38,926 nucleotides of DNA from Alphaproteobacteria bacterium (GCA_018662925.1 JABJFC010000080.1:1-38926), one strand, 5' to 3'. Numbered from the stretch's first letter, positions 7,269-16,264 are shown. Made by a program: numbers and translations. Notes: generated from the sequence alone by a model not told the origin.

Positions 7269-9506
7269 TTGCAAAAAAAGACACCTTTCCCAACGAAGCA
7301 AGAAATACTCGATTATGTCCGAGATAACCCTGATGCTGCCAGCAAGAGAGACATTGCCAAGGCCTTTCAAATAAAAGGCTCTGGCCGAATTTCTCTGAAG
7401 GCGCTGCTCAAAGAAATGAAAGATGAAGGCCTCTTGAAAGGCAGCAAATGCCACCAACATGGCGGAAAAGGTAACCTTCCCTCTTTTGGCGTTGTGGACA
7501 TTATTTCCCTATCTCCGGATGGTGAAGCCATTGGTCGGGCTGTTCAAGAGATCGATGAGGAAAAACCCACGATCATTTACGTATATGCCAAGGGAAAAAC
7601 GGGAGAGACACCAGCCGTTGGGGATCGTGTTTTGGCACGACTTACACCTGAAGAAGATGAAACCTATAGGGGATGGGTGGTCAAAAAGCTAGAGCATACG
7701 CCTCGATATGTTGTGGGGCTGTTTAGGCTAACAGAAAAAGGGGGCATCATAAGCTCCATCGACCGGCGAAGTCGTCGCGACTACATTGTAGGCCCCAGTC
7801 ACTGTGGTGATGCAAAATCTGGGGATCTCGTACAAGCAAAGCTTATGCCCCGTCGTGGGGTTCAAATACCCTCTGTCCATATTTCAAAAAAATTGGGGCA
7901 CAAATCGGATCCCAAACTCATCAGCTTGATCGTTCTTCATTCATTGGAAATTCCCACAGATTTTTCTGATAAAGCCTTGGCTGAGGCTAAAAAGAACGAT
8001 GTTCCCTCTTTGGGAGACAGAGAAGACCTGCGCAATATTCCATTGGTAACAATTGACGGCGCCGATGCCAAAGACTTTGATGATGCGGTTTGGGCTGAAC
8101 CCGATCCGGATACTGAAGGTGGCTGGCATCTTATTGTGGCCATTGCTGATGTGGCTCACTATGTAAAAGCCCATGATGCCTTGGATCAAGATGCCTATGA
8201 GCGGGGAAACTCAGTCTATTTTCCTGATCGGGTAGTGCCTATGTTGCCCGAGGCTCTGTCAAATGGGACTTGTTCCCTAAAGCCCCACGAAGAGCGGGCA
8301 TGTTTGGCCGTACATCTGTGGATTGATGGTGGCGGCCAGCTGAAACGGTATAAATTTGTCCGTGGCCTTATGAAATCTCAGGCACGGCTTACCTATGATC
8401 ACGTACAGGCTATTTATGAAAAGAAGGCGTCTGATTCAAAAGTTGATCCCTTGTTGCACAATCTATTCGGGGCCTATGCCACTCTCAAGAAGGCGCGTGA
8501 AAAGCGCGGCACTCTTGATTTGAATGTGCCAGAGCGCAAAGTAACTTTTTCCGAATCCCATCATGTGGCAGAGATTGTTCCTGTTGAGCAAAATGACAGC
8601 AATCGTTTGATTGAAGAATTCATGATCCTGGCAAATGTGGCCTCGGCCCAAGCGCTCAAGAAGATGGGAAAGAATTTTCTCTATCGAGTCCATGACACGC
8701 CGGATCCTACAAAGCTGGAAGGATTGCTGACGGTCCTAAAAACCATGGGTTTTTCAGTAAGTCGCAGTGGTTTGATGCAGCCCCATCACTTCAACAACCT
8801 TTTACAAAAAACAGAATCCCACTCCCAAAAGAATATGATCAGCGATTTGGTGCTTAGAGTCCAATCCCAAGCTATCTATTCTCCAAAGAACATTGGCCAT
8901 TTTGGCTTGAGTCTTAAAGAATATACCCACTTTACCTCGCCTATCAGAAGATACAGCGATTTATTGGTTCATCGTGCTCTCATCTCGGCTTTTGGCCTAG
9001 GGGATGGGGGGCTTGAAGAGCCAGATGCTCATGATTGGTTCGAAATCGGAGAGCATCTAGTGATTACCGAACGCCGTGCTATGAAGGCTGAGCGCGAGTC
9101 TTTGGAGCGTTACATTATCTCTTACATGGAAGATCATGTGGATGCCATCTTTAAGGGTCGCATAGCGGGTGTCAATCGCCATGGTCTCTTTATCCAGCTA
9201 AATGAGACCGGCGCAAACGGATTTATCCCCTGCTCTGCCCTTACCTCCGATTACTATACTTTCCACAGCCATATTCATGCCCTCATTGGCCGACATGGCA
9301 ACGTGTATGCCCTAGGAGATGCCGTGACGGTCCAATTAATTGAGGCTAACTCGCTGACCAACTCCCTTTTGTTCAAGCTGATCGATCACGAAGGGCACAT
9401 GAACAAAAATCAATTGCGAAAAGCAGGCCCAGCCCCTAGAACTGGGAAATCCTTTAAAGGAAAGAGCAAGACGGGCAAGAAAAAGCTTGGGAAAAAGCAG
9501 CGGTAA
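7269..9506 (+). CDS. rnr: Ribonuclease R (RNB-family 3'-5' exoribonuclease)
   Basis: A processive 3'-5' exoribonuclease that degrades structured RNA. The order is an N-terminal winged helix (TKQEILDYVRDNPDAASKRD), cold-shock OB folds, and the catalytic RNB domain with TIDGADAKDFDDAVWAEPD holding the metal-binding aspartates. An S1 domain follows (GRIAGVNRHGLFIQLNE), then a basic tail ending KTGKKKLGKKQR. The 745-aa length is normal. The start is TTG at 7269, the second codon after the topA stop and in the same frame. An AAGGA directly abuts it without normal spacing, so initiation is probably coupled to topA termination. The TTG start agrees with the family N-terminus (FPTKQEIL). Confidence 0.93.
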   Translation: MQKKTPFPTKQEILDYVRDNPDAASKRDIAKAFQIKGSGRISLKALLKEMKDEGLLKGSKCHQHGGKGNLPSFGVVDIISLSPDGEAIGRAVQEIDEEKPTIIYVYAKGKTGETPAVGDRVLARLTPEEDETYRGWVVKKLEHTPRYVVGLFRLTEKGGIISSIDRRSRRDYIVGPSHCGDAKSGDLVQAKLMPRRGVQIPSVHISKKLGHKSDPKLISLIVLHSLEIPTDFSDKALAEAKKNDVPSLGDREDLRNIPLVTIDGADAKDFDDAVWAEPDPDTEGGWHLIVAIADVAHYVKAHDALDQDAYERGNSVYFPDRVVPMLPEALSNGTCSLKPHEERACLAVHLWIDGGGQLKRYKFVRGLMKSQARLTYDHVQAIYEKKASDSKVDPLLHNLFGAYATLKKAREKRGTLDLNVPERKVTFSESHHVAEIVPVEQNDSNRLIEEFMILANVASAQALKKMGKNFLYRVHDTPDPTKLEGLLTVLKTMGFSVSRSGLMQPHHFNNLLQKTESHSQKNMISDLVLRVQSQAIYSPKNIGHFGLSLKEYTHFTSPIRRYSDLLVHRALISAFGLGDGGLEEPDAHDWFEIGEHLVITERRAMKAERESLERYIISYMEDHVDAIFKGRIAGVNRHGLFIQLNETGANGFIPCSALTSDYYTFHSHIHALIGRHGNVYALGDAVTVQLIEANSLTNSLLFKLIDHEGHMNKNQLRKAGPAPRTGKSFKGKSKTGKKKLGKKQR

Positions 9507-9512
9507 AAACTC

Positions 9513-9543
9513 TGCAATATTGAAGTTCAACTTCAGATTTGCA
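9513..9543. repeat. 31-bp direct repeat, left copy, flanking the ATPase cassette
   Basis: This copy starts 6 bases after the rnr stop. It matches 10772-10802 at 30 of 31 positions (A versus G). It contains the near-palindrome TGAAGTTCAACTTCA (7-bp arms around one base). It may be a target duplication, a recombination site or a protein-binding site; with such a short loop it is a weak terminator candidate. Confidence 0.85.
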
Positions 9544-9591
9544 TGGATGTTTGAAATCAAAATTTGATGCTTTTATTTTTATTTCAGAAAG

Positions 9592-10758
9592 TTACTCCTC
9601 AAAAATCGTTGAAATATCTTTAAAGTTAATGGCTCTTACGCCTCGTGAAATTGGGAGATCATCACCAGAGTATACCAAAGTTCCCAATGAAGATCTTTCT
9701 TTTGAAAGCTGTTCAAAGTCGTGCAAGTTTTTATAAAATGATTTATGAAAAGTACTCGAAGATTTCACTTCAAAAGTCTTAAAATTAGCACCCTCTTTGT
9801 ACAGCAAATCGACTTCTTTTCCAGAGCTATCCCTAAAAAAGTAAAAAACCAGTTGCTTCTCGAGATTGTAGTTATTTTTTAGCATCTCATTTACAACGAG
9901 GTTTTCAAATAATGATCCTCTTAATGGGTCTCGATTCAGTTGTTCCGGGGTTCTAATATCCAAAAGGTAGCTGGCGATGCCTGTATCTGTAAAATATAAT
10001 TTGGGAGACTTTACAGTGCGTTTTCCAATGTTCCCAAAATAAGGGGGTAATATATGGATGATGAAGGACATTTCCAGCACAGCAATCCAGTGTTTAATGG
10101 TATGGCTTGAAACGCCGACCTCATTGGAAAGATTTTGATAGTTCAATAACTGGCCAATCCTTCCCGCGCATAATTTTAGAAATCGCTGAAAGCTTCTAAA
10201 GTCTTTCAAGTTAATAAGTTGTCTTACATCACGTTCTAAATACGTTTGAATATAGTTACCGGATGCCTTAACTGGATCAAGATCATCCCTATAGATGCGT
10301 GGAAAAAACCCAGTGAGTAGAATTTCATCAGTCGTTTTTTTTAAAAGACTTTCTCTCTTTAACTCTTCTATGGTCAAAGGAAGAAGGGTCAGCACTGCTG
10401 TTCTGCCTGCTAGAGACTGGGTAATGCCCTCAGATAGGGAAAGTTGCTGACTTCCAGTAAGAATAAACTGTCCCTTTTGATCTGACTCGTCAACAATCCC
10501 CTGAATATAGGATAGCAACTTTGGACATTTTTGAATTTCATCGATAATGGCACCTTCGGGATAATGGGAAAAGAAGGCTTTTGGATCATACTCAGCAAGT
10601 TCAAGTGTTTCAGGAATTTCAAGATTCACATAAGGTTTGGCCTTAAATGTATTACGAACGAGGGTTGTTTTTCCGGATTGGCGTGGGCCCATCACAGTTA
10701 CAACTGGATACTTTTTGGCTGATAAGCGGAGCTCTGGCTCTAGTTGGCGCGGTATCAT
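9592..10758 (-). CDS. AAA-family ATPase with DUF4143 C-terminal domain
   Basis: A P-loop ATPase of the widespread AAA_14/DUF4143 family, whose cellular role is not settled. Near the N-terminus are Walker A GPRQSGKTTLVR (about 24-35), Walker B EGAIIDEIQKCP and a sensor FILTGSQQLSL. The C-terminal DUF4143 region carries a helix-turn-helix-like segment (NEVGVSSHTIKHWIAVLE) and a restriction-endonuclease-like end with GKEVDLLYK and FKTFEVKSSS, the D...E-x-K pattern of PD-(D/E)XK folds. The 388-aa length is full. The gene faces rnr, lies downstream of putA on the same strand, and is bracketed by 31-bp direct repeats, which suggests arrival as a unit. Confidence 0.82.
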   Translation of the reverse strand: MIPRQLEPELRLSAKKYPVVTVMGPRQSGKTTLVRNTFKAKPYVNLEIPETLELAEYDPKAFFSHYPEGAIIDEIQKCPKLLSYIQGIVDESDQKGQFILTGSQQLSLSEGITQSLAGRTAVLTLLPLTIEELKRESLLKKTTDEILLTGFFPRIYRDDLDPVKASGNYIQTYLERDVRQLINLKDFRSFQRFLKLCAGRIGQLLNYQNLSNEVGVSSHTIKHWIAVLEMSFIIHILPPYFGNIGKRTVKSPKLYFTDTGIASYLLDIRTPEQLNRDPLRGSLFENLVVNEMLKNNYNLEKQLVFYFFRDSSGKEVDLLYKEGANFKTFEVKSSSTFHKSFYKNLHDFEQLSKERSSLGTLVYSGDDLPISRGVRAINFKDISTIFEE

Positions 10759-10771
10759 ATCTCAAAACCCT

Positions 10772-10802
10772 TGCAATATTGAAGTTCGACTTCAGATTTG
10801 CA
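10772..10802. repeat. 31-bp direct repeat, right copy, flanking the ATPase cassette
   Basis: This is the second copy of the repeat at 9513-9543, in the same orientation and 1,259 bases away. Its palindromic core reads TGAAGTTCGACTTCA. It lies 13 bases upstream of the ATPase start codon (on its strand) and 28 bases beyond the 3' end of putA. It could therefore also act as an operator for the ATPase gene. Confidence 0.85.
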
Positions 10803-10830
10803 CGGTTTTGGTCTTCTGTAAACTAAATTC

Positions 10831-13800
10831 TTAGTCTTCTCCCAGGGTCAGCAACGTGGCATTGCCACCGGAGGCTGTGGTGTCAACGGTAACTGTTTTC
10901 TCAGTCGTAAAACGTGCCAGATAATGGGGGCCGCCTGCTTTGGGCCCCGTTCCTGAGAGGCCGTGGCCGCCAAAGGGTTGGACGCCCACGACGGCACCTA
11001 TGATGCTTCGGTTTACATAAATGTTGCCGGCTTGGACCCTGGACTGAATATACTCTATGGTTCTTTCAATGCGACTGTGGATGCCAAAGGTTAGACCATA
11101 GTGCGTTCCATTAATGGATGCGATCACTTGATCTTGCTGGTTGGCTTTATACCGGACCACATGGAGCATGGGTCCAAAGATTTCGCAGGTAAGATCCTCT
11201 GCTTTCTCCAATTCAAATATGTGGGGTGTAACAAAGGAACCCGACCCCAGCGTGCCGTGGAGAGGCAGCTTATATAAAAGTTTACCAGATTGGACACGCT
11301 TTTGGGCATAGGCCAACAATGATTCTTGGGCTCCTTTATCAATAACGGGCCCGATATCGGTCTTTAGGAGCCCGGGATCGCCCATGGTAAGTTCTGCCGT
11401 AGCACCAATAAGCATTTCCAGTAGGGCATCTGCAATGTCTTCCTGGATATAAAGGATCCTGAGAGCAGAACAACGCTGGCCAGCACTCTGAAAAGCCGAA
11501 ACAATCACATCATGGACGACTTGTTCTAAGAGGGCCGAAGAATCCACGATCATGGCATTAATGCCGCCCGTTTCGGCGATAAAGGGGATTATTGTGCCTT
11601 TTTTCTGGGCCAAAGTTTGATTGATAGTCCAGGCGGTTTCCGTCGACCCCGTGAACACCACACCATTTACGCGAGGATCAGGCAGAAGCTTTGATCCGAT
11701 TAGGGATCCTGAAGCCGGTAAGAGTGTTAATGTATTAACGGGGACGCCTGCCTCATGAAGCAGTTTAACGGCCATTAAGGCAATCATAGGCGTTTGGCTC
11801 GCCGGTTTAGCGATCACACTGTTGCCCGCCACCAGGGCCGCTGTCATTTGCCCCATAAAGATGGCCAAAGGAAAATTCCAGGGACTTATACAGACGAAAG
11901 TGCCCCGTCCCATAGAGCTGAGCACGTTGGTTTCTCCTGTTGGGCCACGAAGTGCTTTGTCCAGTAAGTCTTCTCTGGCTTGAACCGCATAATAGCGACA
12001 AAAGTCGATGGCTTCTCTTACCTCTGAGAGCGCGTCCCCTAGCGTGCGCCCCCCTTCTCGCACGATAAGAGAGATGAATTGGGGGATTCTTTCCTCTAAA
12101 AGCGCCGCAGCTTTATTAAGTATGGCGGCTCGTTTCTCAAGTGAAACCTTTGACCAGTCTGCAAATCCAGATCTGGCTGTCTTGAGAGCTTCTTCAATAT
12201 GGATGTCTGTCGCCCAATGTACTTCCCCCAGTTTTTGAGAGTGGCGGGCTGGTTCATATGACTCTGACTTATTTTCCGATATAATGAGCTTCCCCTTGAT
12301 GAAGGGGCCGGCAGTGTAAGACTTTTTCTCTAAGGGATCCATCTGAGACTTTAAGTGGCGCAATCTATCCACATCTGTCAGGTCCAATCCCATAGCGTTG
12401 GCGCGTTCTGGCTCAAAGAGATCTCGTGGCAAAGGGATTGCCGGATGGGGTTTTTCTTGGAAGCCTTTGACTTTTGCTAATGGATCTTTTGCCAAAATGT
12501 CCAGGCTGATGGTGGAATCGGTGAGTTTATTCACAAAAGAAGTATTTGCGCCATTTTCCAAAAGGCGTCTGACCAAATAAGGTAGCAGATCCTTATAGAT
12601 ACCCACGGGGGCATAGATACGGACCGGCACATCAAAGGACTCTTTAATTGTTTCGTAGAGCACTTCCCCCATGCCATGGATCCGCTGAAACTCAAAGTGG
12701 GCCGTTTTTGTATCCAGTAATTCTAAAATTGTGGAAACTGTATGGGCATTGTGGGTGGCAAATTGAGGATAAACTAGGGGGCCGTGCTTCAAGAGTTCTT
12801 TGGCACAGGCAACATAAGAGACATCTGTGGACGATTTGCGTGTGAAGACGGGATATCCTGATAGTCCTTTTTCCTGGGCCAGCTTGATTTCACTATCCCA
12901 ATAGGCCCCTTTTACTAATCGTATGGGGATTTGCCGCTTATAAGCCTTTGATAGTTCGGCAAGCCACCGAATGACCGGGAGTCCTCGTTTTTGATAAGCC
13001 TGAACCACAAGGCCAAATTTGTCCCAATTCTGGAGCGCTTTGTCCCGATAAACGGCTTCAAACACATCTAATGAAATATCCAAGCGCTCGGCTTCTTCGG
13101 CATCAATAGTACAGGGAATCTCCTTTTCCCGGCACAAATTGACCAACTCCAAAACCCTGGGCACTAGTTGGGTCATGACCCGCTTATACTGAGGCACTTC
13201 ATAACGGGGATGCAAGGCCGAGAGCTTAATAGAGATGCCGCCTTGGTGATCGGTTTCTCCGATGGTTTCTATGGCTTCTTTATAGGCGTCAAAGTATCTT
13301 TGAGCATCACGTTCTGTGCAGGCAGCCTCCCCCAGCATGTCATAGGAGTAGCTATATCCTTTTTTCTCCATCCCCTGTGCACGCTTAATGGCCGACTGGA
13401 TTGTATCTCCCATGACAAATTGGCGGCCTAGAATACGCATGGCTTGGCGGATCGCCTGACGGATAACCGGTTCGCCACTCTTTCGAATGAGACTCTTAAA
13501 GACACGGTGATGGGTTGGATCTTGATCATCCCCTTCCGTGAACTTGAGAGTTTTGCCTGTAAGCATGAGCCCCCAGGTGGGTGCATTGGTCAAAAAGGAA
13601 TCGCCACTGCCTATTTTTTGGAGCCAATCTACATTCATTAACTTGTCGCGAATAAGATCGTCGGCGGTTTTCGCATCGGGAATACGCAACAGGGCCTCAG
13701 CTAGGCACATCAAGACGATCCCTTCTTGCGTAGAAAGATCATAAGCGGCTAGAAATGTTTCCAGTGTTACTTGGGATGCGTGCGCTTTCCGTACTTTTTG

Positions 13801-13971
13801 AATCAGAACGCGTGTGCGTTTTTCAATGGATGCCAGTTGAGTCGATGACAGGGAAGCCGTTTTGAGTAAGCCATTCACGCATGCGGCTTCAGGCGTAAGA
13901 TATGCTTTCCGCACAGCCTCTCGCAGCTGTGATCTTTCTTCCAGCAAGCTGTTTCCTTTTGATACGATCAA
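10831..13971 (-). CDS. putA: Bifunctional proline dehydrogenase / 1-pyrroline-5-carboxylate dehydrogenase PutA
   Basis: Oxidises proline to glutamate in two steps at the inner face of the membrane. The FAD-dependent proline dehydrogenase barrel spans about 150-490 and shows IRLVKGAYWDSEIK (350-363), FQRIHGMGE and RRLLENGANTSFVN. The NAD-dependent aldehyde dehydrogenase part spans about 560-1040, with the general base E800 in IAETGGINAM and the catalytic C834 in SAGQRCSALRILY. At 1046 aa it is the short form: there is no N-terminal ribbon-helix-helix domain, so it should not repress its own gene. The start is TTG 13971 with AAAGGGG upstream. Confidence 0.94.
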   Translation of the reverse strand: MIVSKGNSLLEERSQLREAVRKAYLTPEAACVNGLLKTASLSSTQLASIEKRTRVLIQKVRKAHASQVTLETFLAAYDLSTQEGIVLMCLAEALLRIPDAKTADDLIRDKLMNVDWLQKIGSGDSFLTNAPTWGLMLTGKTLKFTEGDDQDPTHHRVFKSLIRKSGEPVIRQAIRQAMRILGRQFVMGDTIQSAIKRAQGMEKKGYSYSYDMLGEAACTERDAQRYFDAYKEAIETIGETDHQGGISIKLSALHPRYEVPQYKRVMTQLVPRVLELVNLCREKEIPCTIDAEEAERLDISLDVFEAVYRDKALQNWDKFGLVVQAYQKRGLPVIRWLAELSKAYKRQIPIRLVKGAYWDSEIKLAQEKGLSGYPVFTRKSSTDVSYVACAKELLKHGPLVYPQFATHNAHTVSTILELLDTKTAHFEFQRIHGMGEVLYETIKESFDVPVRIYAPVGIYKDLLPYLVRRLLENGANTSFVNKLTDSTISLDILAKDPLAKVKGFQEKPHPAIPLPRDLFEPERANAMGLDLTDVDRLRHLKSQMDPLEKKSYTAGPFIKGKLIISENKSESYEPARHSQKLGEVHWATDIHIEEALKTARSGFADWSKVSLEKRAAILNKAAALLEERIPQFISLIVREGGRTLGDALSEVREAIDFCRYYAVQAREDLLDKALRGPTGETNVLSSMGRGTFVCISPWNFPLAIFMGQMTAALVAGNSVIAKPASQTPMIALMAVKLLHEAGVPVNTLTLLPASGSLIGSKLLPDPRVNGVVFTGSTETAWTINQTLAQKKGTIIPFIAETGGINAMIVDSSALLEQVVHDVIVSAFQSAGQRCSALRILYIQEDIADALLEMLIGATAELTMGDPGLLKTDIGPVIDKGAQESLLAYAQKRVQSGKLLYKLPLHGTLGSGSFVTPHIFELEKAEDLTCEIFGPMLHVVRYKANQQDQVIASINGTHYGLTFGIHSRIERTIEYIQSRVQAGNIYVNRSIIGAVVGVQPFGGHGLSGTGPKAGGPHYLARFTTEKTVTVDTTASGGNATLLTLGED

Positions 13972-13990
13972 CCTTCACCCCTTTATTGCT

Positions 13991-14025
13991 ATCCTCTCGA
14001 ATCCCTGATCATCCTCTCGGATTTC
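13991..14025 (-). promoter_or_regulatory. Two helically phased direct repeats upstream of putA
   Basis: ATCCTCTCG occurs at 13991-13999 and again at 14011-14019, exactly 20 bp apart, followed by similar bases (AATCC and GATTT). They start 20 bp upstream of the putA start codon. Two-turn spacing places both copies on one face of the helix, as expected of a dimeric or tandem regulator site. This is inference; the regulator is unknown. Confidence 0.4.
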
Positions 14026-14122
14026 TATGAATATACCTTAATATCCCTAAAGTTGAAATGGATTGCTGAAGTTGGAATAAATTAAATATTCTCTGTGCCA
14101 AAAGAATTGAGCACTAAAAACC

Positions 14123-14151
14123 TTGACAAACTATATCGAAAACACTAGATA
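14123..14151 (+). promoter_or_regulatory. Sigma-70 promoter for the secreted lipase gene
   Basis: A perfect -35 TTGACA (14123-14128) is followed by a 17-base spacer and TAGATA (14146-14151, 4 of 6 matches). It sits about 200 bases upstream of the lipase start. The 14-mer TAAAAACCTTGACA (14115-14128) recurs at the LuxR-type gene promoter (30569-30582). Confidence 0.6.
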
Positions 14152-14352
14152 TTTATCAAGATTGAGTTTTGAGGTTATGCTTAGATTGAGATAGAAGTTG
14201 AGAATATAAAGAGATCCTTTGAAATATATTCCAATTTTTCTTTAGAATTCAATTGAATGTTATTGTTGGCCGCTTATGCGGAGCTTCTTCCTAATGGTTA
14301 TATTTGCCGAAGGGGAGTTTAGATTTTTGATTTTAAATAGGAAGGTATTTAA

Positions 14353-15726
14353 ATGAAAAACAAATTTTATTTATTTGCATTTGCTTCTTTTATGACAATT
14401 AGTGCCTGTAATGGTTATGCTGATTCATCGGTTTCCTTGAGGGATAGGGAAGGTCTGCTGGAGTACGTAAAAGTAGAACTCCCTTCTAGAAATGCCCCAC
14501 TTGTACAAAAAACACCCTATGGACATGAAGTAAACGGCGTTGTTCAGGCCAATATGCCGGCGATCCTAAAAGCCATTAATCAAACGTACTTGCAGAAGAA
14601 GTATGGTCCACAGCTAGGTGATCTTGATCTTGCACGAGAAGGTTGGGAACAAAGGGTTTTTCACGGAAAATCTGGGGGAGTATTTGCTGATACCCCTGGA
14701 ATGGTTTTGTATAACGAGGCAAAAGGAATAGTGCAGGTCGTCTTTCGCGGATCAGCTTCTTTTTCCGACTGGATAACCAATTTTAATATTTTAAAGGGGA
14801 ATGTCCCTGAGTTTGGTTCGGAGAAGGCACAATATCATTCCGGTTTTGCTCACAAGTACCTTCAATCCAGAGAGAGTTTGCACTCTGTATTAGATGGTTT
14901 TTTAGAGGAACTTTCCCCCGAGCAGAAGAATCATCTTAGCTTTATCGTAACAGGTCATAGCCTGGGCGGAGGACTAGCTCAAGCTGCGATCCTCGATTTA
15001 GCCCAGAATTATGGGAAGAAAGTATTTGGGCCTAATTTTAACAATCTGCAAGATCCACACTTTTTTGGAGTCGCCCTTTCTGCACCAAGAACTCTCGGTA
15101 ATGACGAAGCTTATGATTATTTTGGACGCGTTGTTGGGCACGACAATGTAATTCGTTACTCCGATGCCAATGATCCTGTTACAAATGCTGTTCCAGGGAA
15201 GACTATAGGTGGTTTTATTAGAGGAATTCCCTTGGTTGGGGAATATTTGGCGGATAATTTTGCCGGTTACAGGAGTACTGGAACACTAGCTCATCAATCT
15301 ACGGGTCGTTCAATTTGGGAAGGTTTTAAAGCCGGAGTTAGAGGCGTTAGAAGAAATCTTGCAGAAGGTAATATATTAGGCGCCTTCTCCCTGGGAGTTC
15401 AAACTGTCGTGACGGGTTTAGTTGGACCTCTTCACTTCGGTTCTGTGGCAGAGGATACTGGAGGGGCATTTGATCCTCAAATTGTATCTACTGATCTTAA
15501 TGAGGGTTTGCGTAAAGGTTTAGTTCACACAAAGGCTAAAGAGGCCAAAGAACTTGCAGCTAAAGAGCTTGCAGCTAAAGAAGCAGCCAAGGAAAAAGCG
15601 CCAACAAAAGAAAGTCTGGCTTCAACGGCTTTTAATGGCGCTAAAACTATTTCTTCAAGTGTTTTAAATGGCGTTAAAAGTGTTGCTTCAAATGTTTGGA
15701 ATGGCTTTAAATCCTTGTGGAGCTAA
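14353..15726 (+). CDS. Secreted class 3 lipase with C-terminal 11-residue amphipathic repeats
   Basis: An alpha/beta-hydrolase lipase, exported. The N-terminus is a signal peptide with a lipobox-like ISAC (C19), so it may be a lipoprotein; cleavage after GYA is the alternative. Visible lipase features are VVFRGSASFSDW (oxyanion region, 129-140), VTGHSLGGGLAQA with nucleophile S203, and YSDANDPV with the likely acid D274. The C-terminus departs from ordinary lipases. It has a KELAAKELAAKEAAKEK helical linker (about 400-416), then three exact 11-residue units (424-457), each with N-G-x-K at the same place (N428, N439, N450; K431, K442, K453). Such 11-mers are typical of membrane-surface amphipathic helices. 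AGGAAGG precedes ATG 14353. A role as a host-membrane-acting effector is inference. Confidence 0.82.
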   Translation: MKNKFYLFAFASFMTISACNGYADSSVSLRDREGLLEYVKVELPSRNAPLVQKTPYGHEVNGVVQANMPAILKAINQTYLQKKYGPQLGDLDLAREGWEQRVFHGKSGGVFADTPGMVLYNEAKGIVQVVFRGSASFSDWITNFNILKGNVPEFGSEKAQYHSGFAHKYLQSRESLHSVLDGFLEELSPEQKNHLSFIVTGHSLGGGLAQAAILDLAQNYGKKVFGPNFNNLQDPHFFGVALSAPRTLGNDEAYDYFGRVVGHDNVIRYSDANDPVTNAVPGKTIGGFIRGIPLVGEYLADNFAGYRSTGTLAHQSTGRSIWEGFKAGVRGVRRNLAEGNILGAFSLGVQTVVTGLVGPLHFGSVAEDTGGAFDPQIVSTDLNEGLRKGLVHTKAKEAKELAAKELAAKEAAKEKAPTKESLASTAFNGAKTISSSVLNGVKSVASNVWNGFKSLWS

Positions 15727-15778
15727 ATAGAAATTTTCTAAAAAAGAATTAATTTTGCTTCAATGGAACGATAAATGG

Positions 15779-15810
15779 CACCTGATTTTTAAATAAATCG
15801 GGTGTTTTTT
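15779..15810 (+). terminator. Rho-independent terminator after the lipase gene
   Basis: CACCTGATTT (15779-15788) pairs with AAATCGGGTG (15795-15804), a 10-bp stem with one G-U pair and a 6-base loop. Six T residues follow at once (15805-15810). It lies 53 bases after the lipase stop. Confidence 0.85.
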
Positions 15811-15899
15811 GTATTAAACTCCTCCTCAAACGTATAGATTTCATGTATATTTTTTAAGTTGCTTACCTTGAAGCTTAGATTTACGAGGAGTGGGGTACG

Positions 15900-16214
15900 A
15901 TGAATTGCTCAATAGTCTATGTGACATTTCCCAGTTATGAAACAGCGAAGGATGTAGTGCAATCGCTCCTTGAGGAGCGTCTTATAGCGTGCGCCAATAT
16001 ATTTCAGCCCATGCAGTCTTATTTTTGGTGGGAAGGAAAAATAGTTGAAGAAGATGAAATCGCTGTCTACTTAAAAACAAAATCCGAATATGTCGGGCGA
16101 TTACAGAAAAAAATTGAAGAACTAAGCCAGTATGAGTGCCCCTGCATCCTTGAGATTCCTGTTCAATCTGGAAATTCAAATTATTTAAATTGGGTCGAAA
16201 AGTCTCTTGCGTAA
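15900..16214 (+). CDS. cutA: Divalent-cation tolerance protein CutA
   Basis: A small trimeric ferredoxin-like protein linked to copper and other divalent-metal tolerance; the biochemical role is still debated. The 104-aa protein matches the family throughout: IVYVTFPSYETAKDVVQSLL, EERLIACANIFQPMQSYFWW with the conserved cysteine, then WEGKIVEEDEIAVYLKTK and YECPCILEIPVQSGNSNYL. GAGGAGTGGGG precedes ATG 15900. It stands alone between a terminator and the nfeD promoter. Confidence 0.92.
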   Translation: MNCSIVYVTFPSYETAKDVVQSLLEERLIACANIFQPMQSYFWWEGKIVEEDEIAVYLKTKSEYVGRLQKKIEELSQYECPCILEIPVQSGNSNYLNWVEKSLA

Positions 16215-16264
16215 GGAAACTGCCTTAGGGGTAGCTGTTGAATAGCCAGGTTTCCCCAATTGTT

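Larger units (their letters stand above)
13972..14352. other. Divergent intergenic region between putA and the lipase gene
   Basis: This 381-bp stretch holds no gene. It contains two direct repeats just upstream of putA, a good promoter for the plus-strand lipase gene (both listed separately), and otherwise AT-rich sequence. A poor putA promoter candidate on the minus strand is TATATT near 14035 with a weak -35. Confidence 0.6.

Noticed and set aside
9513-9543. Rho-independent terminator of rnr
   Set aside because: The palindrome has a loop too short for a stable hairpin beyond 5 bp, and no T run follows.
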